Part shown: piece after piece, positions 13,101 through 20,645 of the stretch
How positions within the stretch are numbered: the stretch's first letter is position 1
How the letters are laid out: each line of letters starts with the position of its first letter
From: a virus
Strand: one strand, 5' to 3'
Virus record (IMG/VR): IMGVR_UViG_3300025108_000045
Span: 1 to 61,089 of that record
Length of the DNA stretch: 61,089 nt
Made by a program: the position numbers and the translations under genes
The notes under the pieces: model-generated
The model's input: the letters and a program-made list of their open reading frames with translations, nothing else
Told to the model about the DNA's origin: nothing
Database searches by the model: none

Positions 13101-16100
13101 GAACCTTTACCCCACATGTGAGAGCCAATAGTGAATCCACCCGACGCAACATCGCGGTCATCAAAGTTGATGAGCGTTTCTTCATCAATAGTGCTTGGCA
13201 TCATTGAGTTTTTGTTAGAGAATGATTCACCCGCGCGTCTGTAAATGTATCGAAGTATGTGTGACTTGCCGCGATGGTCAACCATTTTCATACCATAGAG
13301 AGGTTGTGTGCCTGTCACATCTTTTCCTGTTTCAGCAGAAGGTGCGTAAGTGTTGTAAAACTTGTAGTATGTGTCTGCGGGTGCAAGATTTTGACCATAG
13401 ATGGTGACAAATCGACCATCCCCCTTTCCGTCTTCACCAAAGCCCCATAGACCAGCATCGGGAGCAAAACCGGGAACGCCTGCGGCTACGATACCACCGA
13501 AGTTAATGCGTGCTTTAGCGCGTGTGCCTATCTGCAAACCTTCTCGTATTGTGAATTTTTGACCACCGTTTTCAAATGACTCCATAGCGCCACTGTTTGA
13601 CGAACGACCAGTAGTAGCCCCCGTGTTTGGAGTTTCAAATCCTTCTGCGGTGTTGAAATTAGCGTCGTATCCGAGGTGCAAATTTGTGATGAAATCATCA
13701 CCAGCCTCGTCCAATGCGACATATTCGCGAAGAGTGGTGATTGGGGCGAACGGTTTGCCGTTCTTATCAATCGGCATAGGCGCAGGGTGCATGTTTTCAC
13801 CTGCTATTTCGGGAGGTGAACAGAAGAAGTTGCGGAAACGACCACCGTGACCGATAAGGAATTGTGGTTTGTATTCAGCCTGTGACTTACTGTTGTCCAA
13901 CCAAGCGCAAAAGTTGCGCCCTGTTGCTCCGGGGACAGTGCTGTGTATCACTATGCTGTACCCTTCATTGCCGTTAGCATCTTCAACAACACGACCAATA
14001 TGCGCGCGAAGATAACCCATGTGAGAACCGCGGTCAAAAGAAGTGAAAGCACTGCTCATCCAAAACGGAGCAGGGTCGTGTGTCGAACCTGTCACTGCAA
14101 AATCAGCGTGCTGATGAATTGCAGTAGCGTCGGTTGGCTCTTGAGTTTCAGTTCCGGCTACTGACACTGCTCGCCTGTTAATATCGAATCGCTCACCTTC
14201 ACCAGCGTATTGGTCGGAGGGTCGTCGCTGACTGCTTCTGCCATTTAACGCACCGCCTTGATTGATGAGACGAACAACTTCGCGTGCCGCGGCCTCTATG
14301 TCTGTGACACCTTCTCGCAATCCAACCTCACCCATGTCAATGCTCAAACGGCGAACGAAGTCCATTTCGGTCCAGTGGGGAAGTTCCTTCAAGCGCGCAT
14401 CGCTCACAATGTTAGCAATGCTTCTCTTGCCCTTCAAACAAAGGAATGCTGAAATGACGCGCGTGCCTTCCGGTGAATCGAAGAAAGTCGCGCTAAACTC
14501 ATAATGACCTGCGGTGTCATCGACAATTGCTTCGGATGTATCGTGGTCTATCGTTTCAGCATGTCGCTGTTGAGCGCTGGTAATGCTTACTGTTGACTCG
14601 GAGACGCGCCCTTGACCAAACTGAGCAGATTCGCTACCGAAGGATATGGTGTGGTCTGTGCCGCGTGTCTTTCTTACAAAGTGAGTGGACGCTACACCGG
14701 ATGTTGCCATGTAAGCGTTGTCCATCAGCCACCACATTTTGTGAACATAGGCTCCTTCGACATATTGAGATTTGCCTTCATCTTTAATGAGATTGTAAGC
14801 GACGCTGTTGATTGTTTGAGCGTCTGTGCTTGATGTTGTTGCCTTATCCTTTCGTTGTGTCTTGAACCCTGCCGCCACATCAAGACCTTCAATGGCTGGT
14901 GTAGCGGCGCTTGTTTGAACTTGCATGTGTAAATCGTGGAATGCGATGAACTCACGGTCATGTTCAACATCATAAAGAAGAACGCGCGCATTTGTTTCAG
15001 TTGTTAGGTAAGGGTCGAGGTATGCTACAACAGGAGCAGAAGTGCTGTGTCCAAGTTCGGACCAATTGAGTTCGATGGTTTTGTTCACATGTTGAACAAA
15101 GTTACGAGCAGTCTCAATGCAAGTGTCGCCAATAAGGAAGTTTTCAAGAGGAAGAGTATCGCGCGCTTCAACTCCCAATGCACCTTTGCCGCCATTGAAT
15201 CCGCTCCACACTTCGTACTCATTTAACACTCCGCGCGATTTACAAAACATTCCTTCAATCGCGTGAGGATTTGTATAATGCATGTTCATCCACACACTGT
15301 CACCGTAACGCAATCCACCCGCACAGTATGGATTGTTCCAAGTAGCGTTCGCGATTGCATCCTCTTGCTTGAGAGGTAAAGTCGTTCCATTGATTGCATA
15401 AACACCGATGACAGTGATAACATCATCAGCCGCAAGATTAGGCGCACCGCTGTCGAGGACAGGGTGTGCAACGGTTGTCAACTCATTGACAGCGCTGGTT
15501 GAGTTGTAAATGATTTGATATTTACGCCCTGTGGCTTCGTTGATTCCCGCGAATGCGTAATTCGTCGGCAAATGCCCCTTGGGTAAATCTCCCTCAAAAT
15601 AGAAGGTTTGTCCTATTTTCAGTGCAATCAACTTCAACTTCGCGCCTTTTGATTTTATGCGACCAAGATGCGGGTTAGCGAGCGGACCGGCTTTGAACTC
15701 GACTGCGCTAACATACTGACGCAAACCATAGTCAAGATTGCCGCCTTGGGTCATTACGCTCCCGCGGTCGTAGTAAAATGGTCGTCGGTATTCTTGGGCG
15801 GAAGAAGCGTAGTTATCGTCACCAGTCATTGGGAAATTGTTTCCGTCAGCAACGGCTCCAACAGTGATTTGGGAACCGACTTCTAAACTTGAGAAGAAAT
15901 CTTCACTTGCGTGACCTTCTGTGTGGCTGAGAGTGAGAGTACCTGTGCCACTCCCTTCGTAGTAGGCCCACTCACCGTTGCCCAAAACAACTCTGCGAGT
16001 TCGACCAACGCTTGCCCCGCGAACTAATCCAGCGGCATTGAAATTCGATTCGGGTATGTGAGTAAAGCCGCTCATGATTTGCAATGCGGTTGAACTTCCT

Positions 16101-19100
16101 CGCCTTTCGTATCTGCGAACAGTAGCGCGAATAGGCAACTTGTTGGTGATGCGATACTGATACTGACCGAAAGCCTCGTAATCATTGGCAGGGTATGACC
16201 CTGCTCGACGGCCAACAGGTGAAGGGTTCCATGTATGCGCAGTCATAGTCGCATCAAGATGCAATTTCATGCTGTTATCGGGACCGGGGAATATGCCTGC
16301 ATCTCTGTCTTCAAAAAATTGTTGAGGGAATAATGGAATTTCAACAAGCGCGCGAGTGCTTGCGTATTGTGTTCCAAGTTGATAGTCATGTTGAACAGAG
16401 CCGATGGATTGAAAGAGACGGTCGTTGACTGTTGTTCCATCAGCGCAAATAGATGATGAGTTGAAGAGAGGGTCGAGAGATATGATGCTCCCAATCCCCA
16501 CTCCGCTCTTAGTGACCCAATCACTAAAACTCGATGCACCTCTTCCGTTAGGCAGTGTGCCACCGTCAGTCAACTGAAAGGTAATTCCTGTTCGGCTTGT
16601 GTATTCAGCGCTTGCCCCGTTCTCTAAATAAATGCGACCAGCGGCAGGGAAGCCGTATGTCCCCCACGCTTGCATATTCGCTGATAAATTATTGAGAGGG
16701 TTTACATCAATTTGAAAACTTCCTGTGTGAATGCCATTGACTTGTGTGCTCATATCATGACGAGTGTTCCAACCAATACGAGATAGTGTGGCAGGGTCCC
16801 ATGAGGGTTTTGTATTGACTGCGCCTTGACCTGCTCCACCAAGGGTTACTGAAACAACAGGCGCGCCGGGTTGTATTTCTTTGACAATGTGTGAGTTAGG
16901 ACTACCATCGCCGCTGTAAGACACTGTTTGGTCCGACACATCATCCATCAAGCCTTTTGCTTGCATGATGAGACTGCGACCGCCGGATGTATCTTTTACT
17001 TGCATTGAAGATAAACGACAGACTGATTGTATGAACTCAACTATGATGCGAGTAGGGTCGTTTGAATCAAGAGCGCTTGGAGTAACTCTTGACAATTGCA
17101 TAGTGCGCTCGCGCTTGCTTGGTTGAACAATGAGTATGTTGTTGCTACCAATTTTGTCATTGTCGATAATGTCAAACATTTCAAACGCGCCACCCTTCTG
17201 TGACGCGAATTGTTTAGCCTCTTGATAGCGAGCAGGGGCTTTACCAACAGGAGGGTCGCTTGCTCCGCGCTTCCTTGGTTGCAAATGCAACTTGTGGTAC
17301 GCAGAAGGGTGTCGCGTTGCCCCGACCCCTTGAGGTGGTTTGGAGGGTTCGTCTCCTGTGTTGCGCGGAGAATAATTTGAAGGGATGAGTGATTCATCCA
17401 AGTCCTCTTCAAATTCTATTCCACCTGTGTTATCTCCAACTAAGTAATGAGGTAAGAGCGCTATGTTACCATCCCCCACATCTTTGGGGTTGAGGAAGAT
17501 AACGCCGCCTGCGGAATGAATTGTTGCACCAGCGCTTACTGCATCCGCAATGTGAGCGGCTACGCGTTTACCATTCAGCAAACATCCTGCGTCGGGTACT
17601 GTTTTTGTAACAAGCAAAGAAGGGTTACTAAGCCCCATCTTTCCGCCTGTAAGGTCGATTGCATCATAGTGAATTTCAACATACCCTGCTGTCAATCCCG
17701 ACACCTCAAGGATTGCTATTCGCGCTTCTGTTTCGGGCGTGAGGTGATTTTTGTATGAAACATCGTCGGTTGAAGAAACATCAATGCCTCCACCTTTGAG
17801 TAGGAAGGGGCGAACATCATCCACTGAGATAGCGATGACACCATCGCGATGAGCGTCAATTGCCGCCAAGCCATTCCTTACTATTCCATTTGTATTAGCA
17901 CTGATAATAATTTGAGAAATGCGAGAATTGATAGCAGTGTGGCTAATTTCAATCTTGCTGTTGATTGGTAGTTGTTCTTTCAAACCAAGATAACTACCCG
18001 CGAAGGTAACTATCACATCGTCTGCTATACCATCAATGGTTCGCGTCACATCTTGAGTGTGTGTCGGAGGTAGCATTCTCAAGTAAGAGTGTCCTTCTCG
18101 CTGAGTGAACTTGTGTCGTCCCGTGTGTCCTGCTTTGAAACGCTCATCCAGCGACCATGAGGCTGGTGAGAAATTGTTTCCTGTGGCAATGTTGCGCGAA
18201 AACATAAAGCCGTGAAAACCATTACCGCTTTCGTCAATGACCATCGCGCCTGTTCGGTCAATGGCTTGACTACCTGTGCCTATGGTTTGGTATGGTTTGC
18301 CCGATATGCCGTCGATGAGCAGGTCGGAACGGACAAGCACCATGGTTGAGTCGTTTGCAAAGTTGTTAGAAGAATCAAATGCAGTTCGCGGATGAAGAAC
18401 ACCGCGAGAGCCAGTGTCGGGTGACAAGCCAAAATCGAGATGAATGCTGTCAATTGTTACAGTACCGTTGATATTGATTTGCTTAAGACGAACTCTCTCC
18501 GGCGGAGATGCGTTAGGAATGCCTGTGAGGGTGTCTGTACCTGTCGGGTTGATGATGAGGTTGAAAGGAGTGTGAGCGACGCTGATGACCTGCGCTCCGC
18601 TACTGTGAGCGGCGTTTGCTACTCGATAGTTACCAAGACTCTCAAGCGTGTAGTTTGCCAATAACGCATCGGACTTGCCGCTCACTGTTTCGTAAAGCGT
18701 TTGACAGGCTGTTGCTCCTATGGTGATGGTAGTGTCGCCTGCTGACACGGCTGATGTGATAGCGAACTCATCATCATCCACTTCAACAGGCTCTTCAAAG
18801 CGCCATAGACCGATAGTGTTCGTTGAACGAAGACATGGTTGTGCGCGCGTAGCAATTTCACTAACACCACGCTTCCAATGCACTGATTCAATGTAACCTC
18901 GGTATTCACCACCTTCACCGCCAATGAACAAATCTTGGTCGTTAAAGTTGCATGTGTGTTTCTTGTTGGTTCGCTCGGAAGCCATCAATTCACCATTGAC
19001 ATAGAGTTTGATTTGACGACCGTTGAATTCGCCCATGATGTGATAAAGTTCGCGCTGACCGATGTTGTACCCTACATTGTTTGAAACAAATGAACCTGCC

Positions 19101-19471
19101 GCGTTTGGGTAGTTGTTAGCCGTCTGTGCAATCAGCGAAACACCATTGCTGAATGTAACTGAGAATGATGCTTTGGCTGGCGCATCGACTGAACCCATGC
19201 GCAGTTCAAATAAACTCTCTTTGCTCGCGATGACACCGCCACAGTCGGGCGACACCCATGCTTCAACTGTGAACTGCTCGAATGATTGGTTTTTCACTTG
19301 ACCTAACCGATGGCTATCACCCTCTTGCAGTACAGGTGCAGAAGAGCGCGCTTCATTGCCTTCGAGGATACGCTTATGCCCTGTTTGTGTAAAATCACCT
19401 TGAGGACAAACGACGCTATCGCTCACACCGTTGAAGAAGAGCGCGTGACTTGTTTGTCCAATAACAGCCAT
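4190..19471 (-). CDS. Giant 5093-aa virion surface protein with N-terminal LamG-like domain
   Basis: This single open frame of 15.3 kb takes a quarter of the window. The longest frame begins at a GTG at 19534. I prefer the ATG at 19471 (MAVIGQTSHALFFNGVSDSV), one base after the upstream stop. Residues about 5-220 look like a concanavalin A/LamG-type jelly roll: FTVEAWVSP, then FNGRQIKLYVNGELMAS, then IGLWRFEE. The remainder is a long chain of beta-rich, Asn/Gly/Thr/His-rich segments with few charged helices, no transmembrane segment and no catalytic motif that I can name. LamG domains usually bind glycans. Between the Dit-like and hub genes it should be exposed at the tail tip or along the tail, so a host-recognition role is inferred. 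No frameshift or internal stop is present, which argues for a functional gene. Confidence 0.85.
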   Translation of the reverse strand: MAVIGQTSHALFFNGVSDSVVCPQGDFTQTGHKRILEGNEARSSAPVLQEGDSHRLGQVKNQSFEQFTVEAWVSPDCGGVIASKESLFELRMGSVDAPAKASFSVTFSNGVSLIAQTANNYPNAAGSFVSNNVGYNIGQRELYHIMGEFNGRQIKLYVNGELMASERTNKKHTCNFNDQDLFIGGEGGEYRGYIESVHWKRGVSEIATRAQPCLRSTNTIGLWRFEEPVEVDDDEFAITSAVSAGDTTITIGATACQTLYETVSGKSDALLANYTLESLGNYRVANAAHSSGAQVISVAHTPFNLIINPTGTDTLTGIPNASPPERVRLKQININGTVTIDSIHLDFGLSPDTGSRGVLHPRTAFDSSNNFANDSTMVLVRSDLLIDGISGKPYQTIGTGSQAIDRTGAMVIDESGNGFHGFMFSRNIATGNNFSPASWSLDERFKAGHTGRHKFTQREGHSYLRMLPPTHTQDVTRTIDGIADDVIVTFAGSYLGLKEQLPINSKIEISHTAINSRISQIIISANTNGIVRNGLAAIDAHRDGVIAISVDDVRPFLLKGGGIDVSSTDDVSYKNHLTPETEARIAILEVSGLTAGYVEIHYDAIDLTGGKMGLSNPSLLVTKTVPDAGCLLNGKRVAAHIADAVSAGATIHSAGGVIFLNPKDVGDGNIALLPHYLVGDNTGGIEFEEDLDESLIPSNYSPRNTGDEPSKPPQGVGATRHPSAYHKLHLQPRKRGASDPPVGKAPARYQEAKQFASQKGGAFEMFDIIDNDKIGSNNILIVQPSKRERTMQLSRVTPSALDSNDPTRIIVEFIQSVCRLSSMQVKDTSGGRSLIMQAKGLMDDVSDQTVSYSGDGSPNSHIVKEIQPGAPVVSVTLGGAGQGAVNTKPSWDPATLSRIGWNTRHDMSTQVNGIHTGSFQIDVNPLNNLSANMQAWGTYGFPAAGRIYLENGASAEYTSRTGITFQLTDGGTLPNGRGASSFSDWVTKSGVGIGSIISLDPLFNSSSICADGTTVNDRLFQSIGSVQHDYQLGTQYASTRALVEIPLFPQQFFEDRDAGIFPGPDNSMKLHLDATMTAHTWNPSPVGRRAGSYPANDYEAFGQYQYRITNKLPIRATVRRYERRGSSTALQIMSGFTHIPESNFNAAGLVRGASVGRTRRVVLGNGEWAYYEGSGTGTLTLSHTEGHASEDFFSSLEVGSQITVGAVADGNNFPMTGDDNYASSAQEYRRPFYYDRGSVMTQGGNLDYGLRQYVSAVEFKAGPLANPHLGRIKSKGAKLKLIALKIGQTFYFEGDLPKGHLPTNYAFAGINEATGRKYQIIYNSTSAVNELTTVAHPVLDSGAPNLAADDVITVIGVYAINGTTLPLKQEDAIANATWNNPYCAGGLRYGDSVWMNMHYTNPHAIEGMFCKSRGVLNEYEVWSGFNGGKGALGVEARDTLPLENFLIGDTCIETARNFVQHVNKTIELNWSELGHSTSAPVVAYLDPYLTTETNARVLLYDVEHDREFIAFHDLHMQVQTSAATPAIEGLDVAAGFKTQRKDKATTSSTDAQTINSVAYNLIKDEGKSQYVEGAYVHKMWWLMDNAYMATSGVASTHFVRKTRGTDHTISFGSESAQFGQGRVSESTVSITSAQQRHAETIDHDTSEAIVDDTAGHYEFSATFFDSPEGTRVISAFLCLKGKRSIANIVSDARLKELPHWTEMDFVRRLSIDMGEVGLREGVTDIEAAAREVVRLINQGGALNGRSSQRRPSDQYAGEGERFDINRRAVSVAGTETQEPTDATAIHQHADFAVTGSTHDPAPFWMSSAFTSFDRGSHMGYLRAHIGRVVEDANGNEGYSIVIHSTVPGATGRNFCAWLDNSKSQAEYKPQFLIGHGGRFRNFFCSPPEIAGENMHPAPMPIDKNGKPFAPITTLREYVALDEAGDDFITNLHLGYDANFNTAEGFETPNTGATTGRSSNSGAMESFENGGQKFTIREGLQIGTRAKARINFGGIVAAGVPGFAPDAGLWGFGEDGKGDGRFVTIYGQNLAPADTYYKFYNTYAPSAETGKDVTGTQPLYGMKMVDHRGKSHILRYIYRRAGESFSNKNSMMPSTIDEETLINFDDRDVASGGFTIGSHMWGKGSDGTPFFYSAGSEKEWRGNKWRGVHTPNAGYAVTMKNLMSNNTLEINAASGYGYYNSGIWHHSPDVDDVLGWMGFPDSGLIWLAIPSSTSAYGEVGVVFSYSSRTHNGRAGPHSFAGLAGVDADDIHAQYFSAQVNRGPTAYDDNNAPVIISPHLNQTTIVTDELIAAATAYAFTVDPNEDNQFFDCSHLRAPDGRTYGEVMGDSARTAIKITTFNRNKQIIPLRSLFSVSLSKDWGINASSKETSVVSATHGTGGTFGGLGASQLNSQMLDCGYLPSTLLTISTRYRGYNANTATPILVDQTNNAVPTAEWKKHLQGDKFTRFDGDHITPALESHTFQLDTQSGSLPSGEKDTYQLELRDPHNFAVLGRQYAWQLQHVDASGNNLNRDVHNEFGGAIDGSWSPFKRMDLTEDSYIYCAAFSPIERGGGEAIVAANQMIGWHNNEGKGDFRTLLGSTGQLMQRFKFVNDIQGMRLSANRKGNPLLYFRGAHDSVDHNVPLYFGGGFSGVVMDINDGSRVDYSSHNKHPYAKGPTGSAGLQDIGEKMGAFALLDTAAMFAMFPASALVNQHRGEASPPFANADAILNPDIDGNRDTHPIPGTTYDSVKVAQPVPVVLRFAHPYARYDDSENSVAYMVFGPGQSVPKHWSGEIGSITQSVEPSAKWIAAWKKYCSLDGATGTTFDQGNEAGYFLPNELSNGTLNGASNQFLPPTDAYGANNVFPYETFRHWEPSYGSPNSAFNQTLSTQARYVSSHFFGPNATGQSAANEYAHPFSHYRATARFASAISNFSINKLAFHLDGGYTAGGSWFDNSVRKNAPHPITATLVNSVNSTVQYIDRLGLNATMFRVGSQVLIDYDDNLSAPVPEDVFLIDATRCQNSEELGAVVAAAINTFPGRANLKALGGSFLPSFQDAQRQDKYGWIDVGNLGTYTDAASGGLVSVSTALPMTLPENGWIRVSNGTKSYYGYYSHYDVAQGTFVLGANFRNGQNRLEEPALSGTGDVSSVEGAGHKVFVWSKAGNLRWDNGFQNAVDGTRATGATSSGQMSNGPFDHYASTQVHFSGVTDAIDRTRAVGAVGWHGERYSYFNSLNISDKVAAGLGAWHPMLGFNPYGSGMACHQPASMEWILRPATGAGEEENAQYIWVPKNNLHDSTGLHQRHFIVVSYEGDLPIIAKASRNGQKACGDMLQLKWGGTQGGTVASYHNDRFNNDRFSAESNAGPHIEAMYDTTITRPTDASPLWTSSPATSSELTQAETCLFPTGDLFFDKEENPNNKYYPNDPLFDSETAKVEMKGYEVYETHRDDIYSHWKDRSAARNFFVEHVVWKRMSGGNLTLPAQNARGLGSIPWAVHKVGDSYVKFGETIYGNVRFSFETTNAGMFPIIQAQELAHPSLAEQYPYEVRNALSIPNEEMQFVSTVVVDDTGQEHTLEGGSPLGVVIRDYELVHDRENEGLAPALAGSGVSPNMKIRLPNHDEIPGNILVRAGFDRLQAYQNETLGSGGLQHPSQPTAEVLSSFESESARPNTAPRWEQEGYEHINQNPNNFPDSNNSLQSQNILETAYEPHDRALYFHITKMGYTYTEREPLSIINNAMTLNRLTVDVVGTDTITAKETITADIWKQDPTPDGRYFLSVNGTIASFKEVSGKQFQQVVFAPDFTAKEDDGIKPSFYIPAGSTRQFAARRLRDHAEVSGNSPDKPHTDWANLPAGVSPATLVRAANKLTPMPLPRMGHHYVAPTMAMLPGHLAHPLYQKLNANARACFGATDADSSKAVHNPLLWFSGPTSPQPPSDIHGDGFTLLTETKLRFDGYGMADDSAVCNKAGGHRIQLESGSNYNTSWNFPDPAEVGAYQIVIQPNLFSKQFMGNNENTEYANTDAPEDPSGANSTKRSLTDQLVATVVALQWNGVQFDLILSEATMADTRGCEIFVNELILDHDASTREQFANTPILGLANPFGVNATSSGAFTRRSLPYHPNMFHRATPGNTVTVPWWSAALDSSTIFATNKWKRIEQYQPDDYYHFCRSTLGAVGTQTTMLGYPSHYLDVYTEYLTSLTPVATIEHSISGTGKLYVQNNTLFPLVGSDYYNHHLLIVDADGVEQTATYTDRGYISQTGATGPVVFNGVAPVTSGFWAAAVQGATVRLTSPYNNFNASAYYNDSTKSIATRNLPQLLSGTRDTNSMHLPDAYLCMWHYNLGRPMTWFSDSRTNKEDAAVDKKAYNHAPEHFETVHYHEFTYAMSDGPFKFRMKTWEGPGDDLTDAYPDANYPHQAGTDGKSRKYQLGAFWSGGHRFGAQMSSLSLYGTAMVGWRNKWDDPNIKQVTDAKGLVVTDANVETMTDSINSASTNRNAGWGYRVSVRQPYNRPRWAIKANQALRDPYTNYHYQAEGPFVSNDGATMTTTTQSASNTTTPTTNVKPSYVGVIERQTNASALVGTNLKGQQVQYSDGRRMTKGFGCAVRNIRNPSTAIRRFHSDTPAGLKAGTDVVDQRVNLALAQAHYMIDWWGNTTGEDVRRFPVRGFGIRPSWDPEDAYRATDRTKSAETMFSDTALRASVASERFFDPATAKRVGDRGDGRGVRYPTYFNEDILQDVSEDMQPFGLVLSHHTSEPPFTNGLIRPSNVDLESHEMPRGISARLELAGSDGLLKREANIGNNVEHSNFTFMQEPIAKSKPRIGLDTMTVGENDGEMGPAYAIASTEAHSLHTDRQVGQRFILTGGVSTANRALDNLNLHTLDFASTKQVLRFGTTHGVPVMGGTFILELSSEGEPIDDYLWGSASGASTNPYQTSNHDSKSYKTNAKDETIKFLVRPVRVLDNKHIELFRDKRTHVLSATAAGRYGVFLYDAPNARAADAASTYMRGSNPAPNNPPYAPVYLFNLSASTSAPVSTGPKIAGSGASDFKSTATQSVARMIVSSNTLQHFRGDASRRQSVQDEQDSFIRLDYNVQPRYTQQLYAGDDLNTGDHANESDRTDKEATL

Positions 19472-19472
19472 G

Positions 19473-20645
19473 TCAAGTCCCCACAATGAAATCAATTGGT
19501 TGGAAGGTAATGTCGCCTTCGTAAATGTTCTCACCAGCGTTATAATTCATCGACATGGAAACGACTGTGCCGGATATGCCAGTCCTGTCATCAGTAGGGT
19601 CAAAAAGAGTTGATACGCTGAGATTGTTTGCTTCCGAATCTTCTTCATCAGCCCTGCTCAATCCGTTGACGATTCTAAAATTACGCTCCACATAATCACC
19701 GTCGCTTGAAGATGAAGTGATGATTGAGTTGTAAGGCAGTTGCATACCGATGATGTAGTCATTACTCTGCCCCGCGACTAAACTGAAATCTTTGTCAACA
19801 ACAAGCGCTCCTGCTTTCAGCAGACTACCGGAAGTTCCGGCAAGATTTGCATTGCCTACATACGCAATGAGGTCCTGTAATTTATCGCCCGCGCTCTTGC
19901 ATGACATGTCTTTGCCACCTCCGAATGTTTCAAAGAAAGGGGTGTTCCCTGCGAAAGTTGTGCTAAACGAAGGTGTTTCATTGTTACTCGCGAACCCTTT
20001 TTCTTTTGCTGTGAATGTAATTTTACAGTTGGTTGCCAAGTTTTTACCCACACCTAAAGTAATAGTGAAAGCATCGGTGAAGTTCGTACCACCATCTGTC
20101 GTTAATTGGTCAGTCGTTGAGGGAGTGAGAGTGTTATCTTCAAGTGCAGTCTTGATAGCCCCCGCTAACGACGCACCTGTGGTGATACCTTGTATGCCGA
20201 CAGTGATTGTTTGAGGATTGTTTGACCTTGTGTTAGAAGAAGAGCCGCTATCGAATACAACGCGAACAGGCTTACGGGTAGTGTTTTGCCCTGTGTAAGC
20301 CGTTTCAATTTCAAAATACAAACCGTCCAAATCAGCGTTAGTGACACCCCCCGTATCACCGCTCATCATAATCGGATGCGAACCACCGCTATTATCTTTC
20401 AGCGCGCTGAAATCAATGGAAGCCACTGCCGCAGTTTTTTGAAATGTGGAAGCGGCGCAGTTATCATCGGACAGAACGATAGTAAGTCGATAATCAGCGC
20501 TCACCATGTTCATGTCAGCCGCGTAGCGCGTACCTATCACTGGAACACTGAGAACTGGAACACTGCGCGTGATGTTCATACTGTAATTAGTCACATCAAG
20601 CACGATGACCTCACCGTCGTTACGAATCAAACGAACCTTCGTCAT
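19473..20645 (-). CDS. Distal tail (Dit-like) protein, 390 aa
   Basis: Starts at 20645 behind GGAGGT and overlaps the tape-measure stop as ATGA. It begins MTKVRLIRNDGEVIVLDV, a beta strand with basic residues typical of baseplate-proximal tail proteins. It continues as an all-beta protein with a Ser/Thr/Gly-rich insertion at about residues 120-250. It is the first gene after the tape measure, the usual place of the Dit protein that caps the tube and anchors baseplate proteins in siphoviruses. No sequence signature alone proves this, so the function rests on synteny and length. Confidence 0.6.
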   Translation of the reverse strand: MTKVRLIRNDGEVIVLDVTNYSMNITRSVPVLSVPVIGTRYAADMNMVSADYRLTIVLSDDNCAASTFQKTAAVASIDFSALKDNSGGSHPIMMSGDTGGVTNADLDGLYFEIETAYTGQNTTRKPVRVVFDSGSSSNTRSNNPQTITVGIQGITTGASLAGAIKTALEDNTLTPSTTDQLTTDGGTNFTDAFTITLGVGKNLATNCKITFTAKEKGFASNNETPSFSTTFAGNTPFFETFGGGKDMSCKSAGDKLQDLIAYVGNANLAGTSGSLLKAGALVVDKDFSLVAGQSNDYIIGMQLPYNSIITSSSSDGDYVERNFRIVNGLSRADEEDSEANNLSVSTLFDPTDDRTGISGTVVSMSMNYNAGENIYEGDITFQPIDFIVGT

